From NCBI RefSeq assembly GCF_026262505.1, contig NC_067206.1:35417896-35481895 (forward strand): 64,000 nucleotides of DNA. The letters are read 5' to 3'. Below the pieces are notes generated by a model, which searched no databases, was not told where the DNA came from, and saw only the letters and a program-made list of their open reading frames with translations. The translations under genes were made by a program, and so were the position numbers. Shown piece by piece: positions 56,290-64,000 of the stretch; positions within the stretch are counted from its first letter, which is position 1; every line of letters starts with the position of its first letter. The DNA comes from Trichomonas vaginalis G3 (Eukaryota; Parabasalia; Trichomonadida; Trichomonadidae).

Positions 56290-57113
56290 ATGGCAGAAGA
56301 CATAGTGGTTTATACTATTACGACTAAAAACCCTGAGTCATATAATTCTATAACAACAAACTTACAAAGTCCTCAAGGACGATATTGTAAACTGACCTTA
56401 AACACGATGACGACTAAAGCCTGTTTTGCTCTTTTGACACCAGAAGATTTTTTGTTGTGAATGGTAAAAAATACTCCTTTGAAGATACTTACTCAGATAT
56501 ACCACCAACAGGTTTTGTTGACTTATTTAATACTTTAAGGACGGATGTAACATGTGCTGCAACTAGAGCAGGTTTCATTATGTTTGGATGTCCGACTGAG
56601 TTTAGTATAAACGATATGAGCTATAATACAAAACTTATATCTGGTTTTTACTACCAACAGTTTCCTATAACAGGAAAAGGTGTCATACAAGGAATGTCTG
56701 TTCCATTGACTTTAAGTACACCTATTTTATATATTGTTTCAAACTTAGGTTCAAAGTGCTATTCGAATGTCGACAGAAACTACTATGACCAAAAGATACT
56801 CATGCGTATAAACAACACTTTCTCTGCTGGTTTGCCTATTGTTCATTCGAATGCAGAGTTTTCAGCTTTAGTAAACTCAAACACTTTAGCAAACATAAAC
56901 TTAACCTTAGTTGACGCAAACTTTGTTCCTGTAAAACTTTTATGTCCTATGTATTTGTCAATGACGGCAGAAAGTTTCGAATTGGAAGATGCAACTGGTG
57001 AAAGTATTGTACTACAAGAACAACTTCAACAACAAATAGCTCAAGAACAACAAATGCAACAAATGGAACAAATGCAACAACAAAGTCAAGAACAACAAAT
57101 AGCTCAAGAATAA
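56290..57113 (+). pseudogene. Penton-like protein locus of C
   Basis: Homologue of 39519-40325. The Gln-rich tail is longer than in B (EQQMQQMEQMQQQSQEQQ), showing unstable CAA repeats. Broken, about one break. Confidence 0.65.
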
Positions 57114-57142
57114 AAAATATTTTTTTTTATTTTTATAAAAAA

Positions 57143-58376
57143 ATGTACAGAATAGACGTTTCAGATTTTTATGACTTCCAAGCGTTCAGAAATATGTGTC
57201 CATTTCGAGACTATAACAAAGCAGTCGAGAATTTGAAACGTTTAGTCATTTATGTCGACTCTGCCCCAGAATGTTATGTCATGAAAGAATGGGATGTAGT
57301 CTTTAACAAACCTAAAGCGACAATAGTTTCAGAACAAGAATGTAAACAGAAACTTAAGAAAATAAAAGTCGTACAAGTTGGCATGAAGATGTTAGATGCT
57401 TGGGATATCTTATTGTCAAAGTTAGAAGATTTTTCAGTTCGTGGTATAAAGTTCTATACACCATCTCCAAACTTCTATTCTATCTTCACTGGATATAAAT
57501 ACGAACAAGTAGAATGGAAAGAAAATGTTATAGAAGCTTGGTTAGACCATGTCAAAGAAATTATATGCAATGGAAACGAAAGAGTCTATGAGTATATCTT
57601 ATGTTGGTTTGCAAACATCTTACAACATCCAAGTGCTAAAAATGAAACTGCTCTCATCATAATTGGAAAACAAGGAACAGGTAAGAACACTTTCTTTACA
57701 GATATCTTATGCAAACTGTTAGAGGGCTATTCGAACCCGAATATGACAAACTTAGAAAACATCTGCGGTAAATTTAACTCTTCAATAGAGAATATGAAAC
57801 TTATAGTATGTAACGAACTTCAAAGTATAGATACAACAAAGGTTTTGAACTCAGATGCTTTGAAGAGTCTTATAACAGACAAAGTTGGAGTTGTTGAAAG
57901 AAAGTATAAGACCAAAGAGTTTGTGAAAATGTTGCAAATTTCATCATGGTTTCAAACAATGCCGTTCCGATGAAGTTAGAAAGTTCTGACAGAAGATATG
58001 TAGTTGTCAGAACGTCAGAAGCTCATATGCAAGATACAGAATATTTTGACGACTTAGCAGAAACTTTACACCTAACTTTTACAACCACTTGTTCTCATAT
58101 TTCATGACATTAGATATTTCAAAGTTCAATCCAAGACAAATTCCACATACCGAAGAGAGACAAACATTGTTAGAAGCAAACAAGAGTGTATATGAACTGT
58201 TCATAGATGAAACTGACTTTGAGTGTTTAGATGAAAGGTCATTGTACGATTCGTATAAACAGTATTGTCAAGAGTATGGTTATATGACAGCGTCTAAACG
58301 AACATTCTTGGCAAATGTCAAAAGTCTTTTAGACGTACAGAATGGTGTATATACAAAGAAAAATTTTTCTGAGTAA
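57143..58376 (+). pseudogene. SF3 helicase locus of C
   Basis: Homologue of 38253-39487, with Walker A IIIGKQGTGKNTFF and LIVCNELQSID. The end region DERSLYDSYKQYCQEYGYM is readable here. Broken, about two or three breaks. Confidence 0.75.
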
Positions 58377-58413
58377 ATTTTAAAAAAAATATTTTTTTTA
58401 TCCGATAGAAAAG

Positions 58414-58832
58414 ATGACGAAATTCATCTCAGTCAACAAGTACATGTCAGGACTTAAAGAAGAACTAGACCCATTCACATATTTGAATGTTTACTTCTAC
58501 CATTTTGAAAAGTCTACATTTGACAAAGTTTGGAACATCGAACCAGTTAAGTTTGCTATTGTGACTAAAAATGGTGCGAAATTTGAAGACTTAGACATAG
58601 AAGGTTTGTTAACAGTCAAAGAAAGTTTTGACAGAAGGTTTCAAACCTTAAAGAAGGCAAAGCATACAAACTTGTTATACCTTATGAACCAAAGAAAGCA
58701 GACGACTATGAATATTATGAGTCTAAGATAGTTGAAGTTCAAGGTAAATTGGGTAAAAAGATTTTAGAGTCTAAGCCAGTGTTTGCTCCTAAAGAGGAAG
58801 AGAACATTGACATTGACCCAGAAATGTTCTAA
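58414..58832 (+). pseudogene. Acidic-tailed small protein locus of C
   Basis: Homologue of 37796-38215 with the same MTKFISVNKYMSGLKEE start. Broken, about one break. Confidence 0.65.
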
Positions 58833-58848
58833 AAATAAAATTTTATTT

Positions 58849-59292
58849 TTACATGTCATATCTCTTCTCTGGCTCTGGTTCTTTCTTCTCTTCTTCTACT
58901 TTCTTTTCTTTCTTTTCTCTCTTCTTCTTCTCTGGTGGAGTTATGTCAAACTTCTCAGAACCATATTTTTGTAAAAGTGCTTTGTCATTTAATAGCTCTT
59001 CTATTCTGTTTTCTATTTCATTTTCAAGAACAGCGCATGTGTCTTCTTTGCATTCTAAGAAGTTTTGTTGGACTTCATCTCTCCAAGAGGCGTCATCTCT
59101 GTCAACAAGTCTGTCATTGACAAATTTTAAGACTTCTCTGCTTAAGGTTTTATGGTTCTTGTCATATTCCCAGAAACAGAACTTTAGAACAAATTCACCT
59201 TTCTTGTTTACACTATGTAAGATTTTATGGTCGACAGATGTTTTGCTGTCGAAAAGCTTGTCTCGAATATAGATAGCGAAATCGCTAGACAT
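58849..59292 (-). CDS. Small conserved protein, EYDxxH family, C copy
   Basis: 147 residues, whole. Same FCFWEYDKNHKTLSREVLKF core and charged tail as 37333-37779. Divergent from the ATPase locus across 36 bp, as in B. Confidence 0.65.
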   Translation of the reverse strand: MSSDFAIYIRDKLFDSKTSVDHKILHSVNKKGEFVLKFCFWEYDKNHKTLSREVLKFVNDRLVDRDDASWRDEVQQNFLECKEDTCAVLENEIENRIEELLNDKALLQKYGSEKFDITPPEKKKREKKEKKVEEEKKEPEPEKRYDM

Positions 59293-59328
59293 TTCCTAAA
59301 AGATAAAAATTTTAATTTTTCTAAAAAT

Positions 59329-60210
59329 ATGTTAGAAAAAAAGTTTGCTGACATTGACAAGAAATTTGAGAATGTTTTAAACAAGAACAAGAGGAAGTTG
59401 GAAAATGCTCAGATAAAACCCATACATGACAAGTTCTTATTTGCTCAGAATGGTATAACAGGTCTAATCGCACCACCTGGGTCGGGTAAGACTTTCACTT
59501 ATCTTAAAATGGCTGCACAACAACAAGAACTAGATGAGAGAAGAACCCATTCTATGAGTTAGTAGTCATTTGTAGTACTTCTGGTCAATTTGACCAAACC
59601 GTCAATTCGTTCAAAGATATATAAAAAAGTCTAAGTTAGTATGTATAAAAGATACTGAGTTGTTAGATTGGATAAAGAAGTACCAAAGAAGAGTTTTTGA
59701 AGTACAATGCTATAAATGAGTATGTCAATTCGAGGTTTAAAGACCCAAATGAGGAAATGCAGAGAATATTAGAGAAGAAACACTTCAGAAACAAACAGAA
59801 AGAGATAGAATACATTTCGAAAGAAATTGCAATCTTACGAATTGGAAGACTTACCCTCACAGATGTCTTCTTATCTTAGATGACTTTGCTTCTCATCCTT
59901 TGTTTTAAAGAACAGAGAACAAGACATGTGTCGAATTCTTAAGAAGCTCAGACACTTTAACATTTCAGTTGTCATTTGTGTACAGACAGCCAAGAGTTTA
60001 AGTAAGGATGTAAAGAGAATACTTACTGACATTGTACTTTTCCCCGGATTGTCCGAAGACGATTTCATGGAACTTATGAAAGAGTCCATGGCAGGTAAGT
60101 TTGACAGACATGAACTATGGGAGAAGTACAAAGTCATACAAGACCCTCATACTTCTTTCAGAATTCACATCTACGCAAACAAAGTTCAAATTGTAAAAAG
60201 TCAAGCGTAA
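59329..60210 (+). pseudogene. Packaging ATPase locus of C (decayed)
   Basis: Homologue of 36421-37296 with the readable Walker A segment GLIAPPGSGKTFT. Broken, about four breaks. Confidence 0.75.
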
Positions 60211-60305
60211 AAATGTAAGTGTTTGAGTCTTAGTCTGTTGTGGTGCTGGGGCTGTCGGTTCTTCTGGCTTTGGAATGGACTCGGTTGGTGGAACGTCAGC
60301 CATTC

Positions 60306-60680
60306 GTTTGTGTCCTGTCGGAAGGAAGGACTTTTCCTGTCGGAAGGAAGGACTTTTCCTGTCGGAAAGAAAAACTTTTCCTGTCGGAAAGAAAAACTTT
60401 TCCTGTCGGAAAGAAAAATTTTTCCTGTCGGAAAGAAAAATTTTTCCTGAAGGTCGGCCAAAAAGTTCTCAATTTTCGAAAATTTGAATGGTTTACGGAC
60501 GGACAACTGGAAAAATTTTTCCTGTCGGAAGGAAAATTTTTTCCTGTTGGAAGGAAAATTTTTTCCTGTTGGAAGGAAAAACTTTTCCTGTTGGAAGGAA
60601 AAACTTTTCCTGTTGGAAGGAAATTTTTTTCCTGTTGGAAGGAAAAACTTTTCCTGTCGGATGGAAGGACTCGGAATGCC
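60306..60680. repeat. 22-bp hairpin tandem array, C copy
   Basis: Inverse of 35973-36317: units of AAGAAAAACTTTTCCTGTCG with variants in which TTCCTGTTGG replaces TTCCTGTCGG, split by the same unique spacer (CAATTTTCGAAAATTTGAAT). Variant units cluster on one side, indicating local homogenisation. Confidence 0.85.
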
Positions 60681-60761
60681 AGAAGGATTTGACAAGACAA
60701 TTTACCATCTAGAGCTACCTGAGCCATCTTTGGTGTCAAGCTTGAAAAATATATGGTTCAT

Positions 60762-61565
60762 TTACTCTTCCTCTTTGAAGTTATCGAAATACTCTGTTAT
60801 TTTTTCCTTCAGTAGCGGCAAATCTTCTTTGAATGTAAGTATTGTACAACCTTTCATATCATAGTGTGTTTGAGGTAACGTATCTTGAACTATCTGTTTA
60901 ACATCTTCATTTGGTGTCATTGAAATCGGTAAGTTTTCGCGATAGAACCAATTTCTGTCAGATTTGTAAATCTTAGCAAGGTCGTAAAAGCTTTTGTTGT
61001 TTCTTCTGACTAAATGCAACATAACCATATCTCTGTCTTCTTCATTTTCCATCTCTTCAGTGTAAATCATATACTTATAGTTCTTTTCCTTTCCTTTTGG
61101 TACCGAACGTGGTATTCTTTTCTGTATGTTTTTGTCTTTTGCTTCTAGCTTGTTCTCTAGCTCTTCACGTTCTTGTCTATGAATTTCGTCAAGAAGTCTG
61201 CAAATATACCAAGCATAGCGAGCTGAAGCCCATTGTGCCACATTATTTACAAGAAGTCTATGTACATACCAACCTCTCAAACCATTTGGCAAATTTTTAC
61301 GATTTTCATAGAGTTTTGGCGACCCCGAAAAAAGTCTGTCTCGCTGTGCTTCGCTCAAAAGTTCTTGTGTGCTTTGGTTTTTGAACCAATCGTCTGTATG
61401 TTTGGTATCTGGAGCAAAACATGCTGTCAAAATACTTTGCATTTGGTACATGTCATCTTTGACCGAACGAATGAGACGTAACTGTTTGTTATACTGAACC
61501 CACTCGTATTCTTCATCTATAGCTTCATGAACGATAGCAGTTGTTGTGTTCTCTGTTGTTGTCAT
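60762..61565 (-). CDS. KilA-N domain protein, C copy
   Basis: 267 residues from MTTTENTTTAIVHEAIDEEY, chosen because it follows the GTATGTAAAGACAGAT leader (inverse at 61566-61581). Same C-terminal domain as the A and B copies. The variable stretch reads LLSEAQRDRLFSGSPKLYEN, where B has LLSEISLDREFSVLHKTHEN. The underlying DNA at about 61315-61360 is a GC-rich, less perfect palindrome region (GCGACCCCGAAAAAAGTC, GCTGTGCTTCGCTC). Whole. Confidence 0.8.
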   Translation of the reverse strand: MTTTENTTTAIVHEAIDEEYEWVQYNKQLRLIRSVKDDMYQMQSILTACFAPDTKHTDDWFKNQSTQELLSEAQRDRLFSGSPKLYENRKNLPNGLRGWYVHRLLVNNVAQWASARYAWYICRLLDEIHRQEREELENKLEAKDKNIQKRIPRSVPKGKEKNYKYMIYTEEMENEEDRDMVMLHLVRRNNKSFYDLAKIYKSDRNWFYRENLPISMTPNEDVKQIVQDTLPQTHYDMKGCTILTFKEDLPLLKEKITEYFDNFKEEE

Positions 61566-61600
61566 ATCTGTCTTTACATACAAAATAAAAAATAAAAATA
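61566..61600 (-). promoter_or_regulatory. TGTAAAGACAG leader of KilA-N, C copy
   Basis: Inverse of TTTTTATTTTGTATGTAAAG followed by ACAGAT, ending at the ATG. One-base variant of the TGTAAGAACAG leader. Confidence 0.5.
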
Positions 61601-61652
61601 AAAAATATTAGCGTTATTTTCTATCTTGTATAAAAGACCAAAAATAAACGCT

Positions 61653-62267
61653 TTACATGTATTTTTCAGCAACTTCGTCAAATAATTTTATAGCTTTGTC
61701 GATCTCATCTACTTCAAACGTTTCTTTACCTTTCGTGGGAGCACCATACATTTTCTCAAACTTTTCAAGTAGTTCTGTTTCAGCAGCTCTCATATCATTC
61801 ACAAACACAACCTTAACTCTATTGACTATACTGTCATATCTTTGAGTTATATTATATGTTCTTCCTATCTTATATCTTTTTGTATTGAAGTCCTTCGGTT
61901 TCTGAACGATGTAAAGTAAGCCTTCACTGCAACGTTCCGTATCGAATGAACCATATGTTATGAAATTATATCCAACAACTGGGTCAATCCAGAACAAAAC
62001 TACTGGTATAAGACTTTTGTCTATAAGATATGCTCTTGTTCCATAGAATCTTACCGATATCATAAGCTCAGGATTTTTTGTCAAAATTTTCTGAGTAGAA
62101 GCATTTTTAACCCAGTCGTGTGCTTTCTTTCCTTCAGATAGTGTTAAAATGTCTGACAAAGAATATTTTTTGTATTTCTTTGAGTATCTTACGTTTAAAT
62201 CACCTATTCTAACCACCTTGGTCTCATTGTCTATCTTTTTAACTGTTTCAAACTCAGTGTTTGTCAT
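61653..62267 (-). CDS. KilA-N-like plus GIY-YIG protein, C copy
   Basis: 204 residues, whole, near-identical to 34362-34976 (YKIGRTYNITQRYDS, AAETELLEKFEKMYG). Leader TATGTAAGAACAGGAA precedes the ATG on the minus strand. The few amino-acid differences between B and C are conservative. Confidence 0.75.
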   Translation of the reverse strand: MTNTEFETVKKIDNETKVVRIGDLNVRYSKKYKKYSLSDILTLSEGKKAHDWVKNASTQKILTKNPELMISVRFYGTRAYLIDKSLIPVVLFWIDPVVGYNFITYGSFDTERCSEGLLYIVQKPKDFNTKRYKIGRTYNITQRYDSIVNRVKVVFVNDMRAAETELLEKFEKMYGAPTKGKETFEVDEIDKAIKLFDEVAEKYM

Positions 62268-62402
62268 TTCCTGTTCTTACATACAAAATAAAAAAATAAA
62301 AAAAATAAAAACTAACGCTATTTTTTTATCTTGTATAAAAGATATGATTTCAGGGATTTTTTGACGAAGTGCAAAAGTTCTCTTCGTCAAAAAAATACAG
62401 TT

Positions 62403-62700
62403 ATATCATGAAATTTGGTCATTTTTTCACGATTTTCATGAGTTTTAGGCGACCCCGGGAAAAGTCGGGGTCGCAATTTTTTACGATTTTCATGTGTTTT
62501 AGGCGACTACGGTTTTTTCCGTACTCGCATTTTTTTACGATTTTCATGAGTTTTAGGCGACCCCGGTTTTTTCCCTACTCGCATTTTTTTACGATTTTCA
62601 TGAGTTTTAGGCGACCAGGGTTTTTCTCCCACTCGCAATTTTCCACGATTTTCGAATGGAATCTCGACCCGCGGTTTTCCACCGGTCGCAAACATATGAG
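62403..62700 (-). repeat. Array of family-I hairpin cassettes, C copy
   Basis: Inverse-oriented array of about five units: TTTTCATGAGTTTTAGGCGA followed by variable hairpins (CCCCGGGAAAAGTCGGGG, CTACGGTTTTTTCCGTA, CCAGGGTTTTTCTCCC) and CGCATTTTTTTACG. The last unit is flanked by GGAATCTCGACCCGCGG and CATATGAGGAAATTCATG, the KilA-N gene flanks. Stem sequences differ from the array of B, so units turn over. Confidence 0.8.
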
Positions 62701-62734
62701 GAAATTCATGAAATTTGGTCATTTTACTCGGCAA

Positions 62735-63118
62735 AAATATATTTTAGATCTAACCAGGTCCCTCGGTCAACTAACATCTTTTTGAAAACGGTGACAACAT
62801 GACATTTTGACAACAACACAGGAAATATACTTCATCGTAAATGTTTTGTCATGAATTTCATCGTCAATGAGTGTAAATCAGGCAAAAATATATTTTAGGT
62901 GAAGTGGTGAGATCTCACCTGTTTTCTCACCTCTTTTCTCACCTCTTGAATTTTGTATAAAAGATATGATTTCAGGGATTTTTTTGACGAAGTGTCAAAG
63001 TTCTCTTCGTCACTCATAACAGTTATATAATGAAATTTGGTCATTTTACTCGGCAAAAATATATTTTATGTTAGCATGTTAGATCTAACACGTTTTCTAA
63101 CCACTTTTCTAACATAAC
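62735..63118. repeat. Intergenic palindrome blocks (GATC-centred)
   Basis: AAAATATATTTTAGATCTAA at 62746, AAAATATATTTTAGGTGAAG with GGTGAGATCTCACC at about 62884-62945, and a T/A variant with TGTTAGATCTAACACG at about 63068-63090, between recurrent TTTCATCGTAAATG-type segments. No gene. Confidence 0.65.
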
Positions 63119-63121
63119 TAT

Positions 63122-64000
63122 TTACAAGCGTTTTACATGGTATATGTTGCGATGGTTCATGACTTTAAACAGTTTTGTAGCTTCTATTTCTTCACGAAGG
63201 ATATCAAAAGTTTTAACAATATTGAATGTATCTTTATACTTCTTCTTGACGTCAGATAGAAGGAAATCGTCAGCAGTTGGATAGTTTTTGTTCAGAAATG
63301 TCAACATGTCCATTTTATCTTCTGCTGGTTTCTCTGCTTCTTTCTTTAAATCTGCATAGTCGTTTCTCATACGTTCTATCTCTTTGACGGAGTAGTTATA
63401 TTTCCTCATTGCTGCTTTACATTTTGAACATTGTGGGTTCATTTTAGCATTGTACATTGAAATAAAACCTGCAAGTACAACTAAGGCGTCAATGGTTTTC
63501 TTTAACTCAAAAGTTGCTGGTTTTATCTGTTGGTTCCATACTTTACCTCTTCTATCTTTATCTCTTATCTGCCATACACATTTTGCAACTAACGAAACAA
63601 AGTTGTCGTAGGTCTTAAATTCTTCAGATTTATATATGTCAGAAACATTTTTATATACCATATCGCAGTCTTTGTCCATGACTTTGTGGTTGCAATGAAA
63701 TCCAAGAAACTCATAGTTTACCTTACGTATGAACTTCTTGGTTTCTACTGAGTCAGTTGCTTTGACTTCAATTTCTTCAAATTCTGGAATAGTAAGCTTT
63801 TGTTGTTGTATTTCAGGAAGTTTAGGTAGATGGTCAATAATATCCTGCATTTCATAAAGATATTCTTCATTTGTTTCATCTTTCGCAGTGCAATCTAAAT
63901 CTCCTTGGAGAAGTTCCTGCTTTATCTTCTGGATTTCTGTTTCGAAAGTATATGAAGAAGGAATGAAGCTTTTCATCTCTACTAACATTGAAGTTGGGTT
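63122..64000 (-). CDS. Conserved Polinton protein (321-residue family), C copy, partial
   Basis: Runs off the right edge. The frame stays open through 64000 (NPTSMLVEMKSF before the edge), so the start is outside the window. Same FLGFHCNHKVMDKDC and MNPQCSKCKAAMRKYNY segments as A and B. The last residues differ slightly (KVMNHRNIYHVKRL). Function unknown. Confidence 0.7.
   Translation of the reverse strand, partial: NPTSMLVEMKSFIPSSYTFETEIQKIKQELLQGDLDCTAKDETNEEYLYEMQDIIDHLPKLPEIQQQKLTIPEFEEIEVKATDSVETKKFIRKVNYEFLGFHCNHKVMDKDCDMVYKNVSDIYKSEEFKTYDNFVSLVAKCVWQIRDKDRRGKVWNQQIKPATFELKKTIDALVVLAGFISMYNAKMNPQCSKCKAAMRKYNYSVKEIERMRNDYADLKKEAEKPAEDKMDMLTFLNKNYPTADDFLLSDVKKKYKDTFNIVKTFDILREEIEATKLFKVMNHRNIYHVKRL

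Larger units (their letters stand above)
50036..64000. mobile_element. Polinton/Maverick C, left part (right end outside window)
   Basis: Inverted relative to B and collinear with B's last 14 kb, gene for gene. Parts: coiled-coil protein, large unknown protein, MCP, small genes, penton-like, SF3 helicase, acidic-tailed protein, EYDxxH protein, ATPase, KilA-N, GIY-YIG, 321-residue family. Nucleotide similarity to B is very high by eye, so the two copies are recent relatives. Broken: perhaps fifteen to twenty breaks, mainly in structural genes. The KilA-N, GIY-YIG and several small genes look whole. Confidence 0.92.

Noticed and set aside
1-64000. Bacteriophage or prophage origin suggested by tail-fibre, KilA-N and Dam genes
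   Set aside because: Integrase is of retroviral type, PolB is Polinton-like, ends have inverted repeats and a 6-bp duplication, and host DNA is AT-rich eukaryotic; these fit Maverick elements in a trichomonad.

Overview
The window is AT-rich protist DNA dominated by three large Polinton/Maverick elements. Multi-copy Mavericks, a 6-bp target duplication, very compact gene spacing and T-rich leaders in front of nearly every ATG point to a trichomonad, most likely Trichomonas vaginalis. This is inference from family knowledge; no database was searched. All three elements are treated here as fossils: many parts still read as open frames, but each element carries several broken genes.

Layout. (A) 1-19327 is the right part of Polinton A; its left end is outside the window. 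It carries a penton-like capsid gene running off the left edge, a phage-type tail-fibre locus, a retroviral-type integrase, several small unknown genes, a KilA-N gene, protein-primed PolB, a decayed major capsid locus and an N6-adenine methyltransferase next to its terminus. (Host 1) 19328-21584 holds a host ORF remnant, a truncated M18 aspartyl-aminopeptidase-like gene and the left half of a non-coding DNA transposon. (B) 21585-46523 is Polinton B (24.9 kb), complete end to end. It is flanked by the 6-bp duplication TCTATT and inserted into that transposon. Its left half has methyltransferase, tail fibre, integrase and PolB relicts. Its right half has KilA-N/GIY-YIG genes, packaging ATPase, SF3 helicase, penton-like protein, major capsid protein and two large unknown virion candidates. 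(Host 2) 46530-50035 holds the other half of the transposon, a 121-128 bp tandem array and a second shorter transposon copy. (C) 50036-64000 is Polinton C, in reverse orientation to B, collinear with B's right 14 kb and very similar to it, but more decayed.

How the parts fit. Integrase and terminal repeats serve insertion. PolB and the SF3 helicase serve replication. ATPase, major capsid and penton-like proteins form a virion module, and the tail-fibre-like protein would be a surface or attachment part. KilA-N and GIY-YIG proteins are typical regulatory or accessory genes of large DNA viruses. Two leader types recur: TGTAAGAACA-type in front of KilA-N, GIY-YIG and the 321-residue family, and TTTTTA-rich leaders in front of structural and replication genes. 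This suggests two expression classes.

Most unusual feature. Short GC-rich hairpins sit inside coding regions (fibre, PolB, KilA-N, 321-residue family). For the KilA-N genes, arrays of related but different hairpin units lie in the neighbouring intergenic DNA and keep the same flanking codons. This looks like a mobile palindrome family or a store of variant cassettes. A second palindrome family (GGTGAGATCTCACC and its covarying form GGTTAGATCTAACC) marks gene ends and carries a GATC core, while the elements encode a Dam-like methyltransferase.
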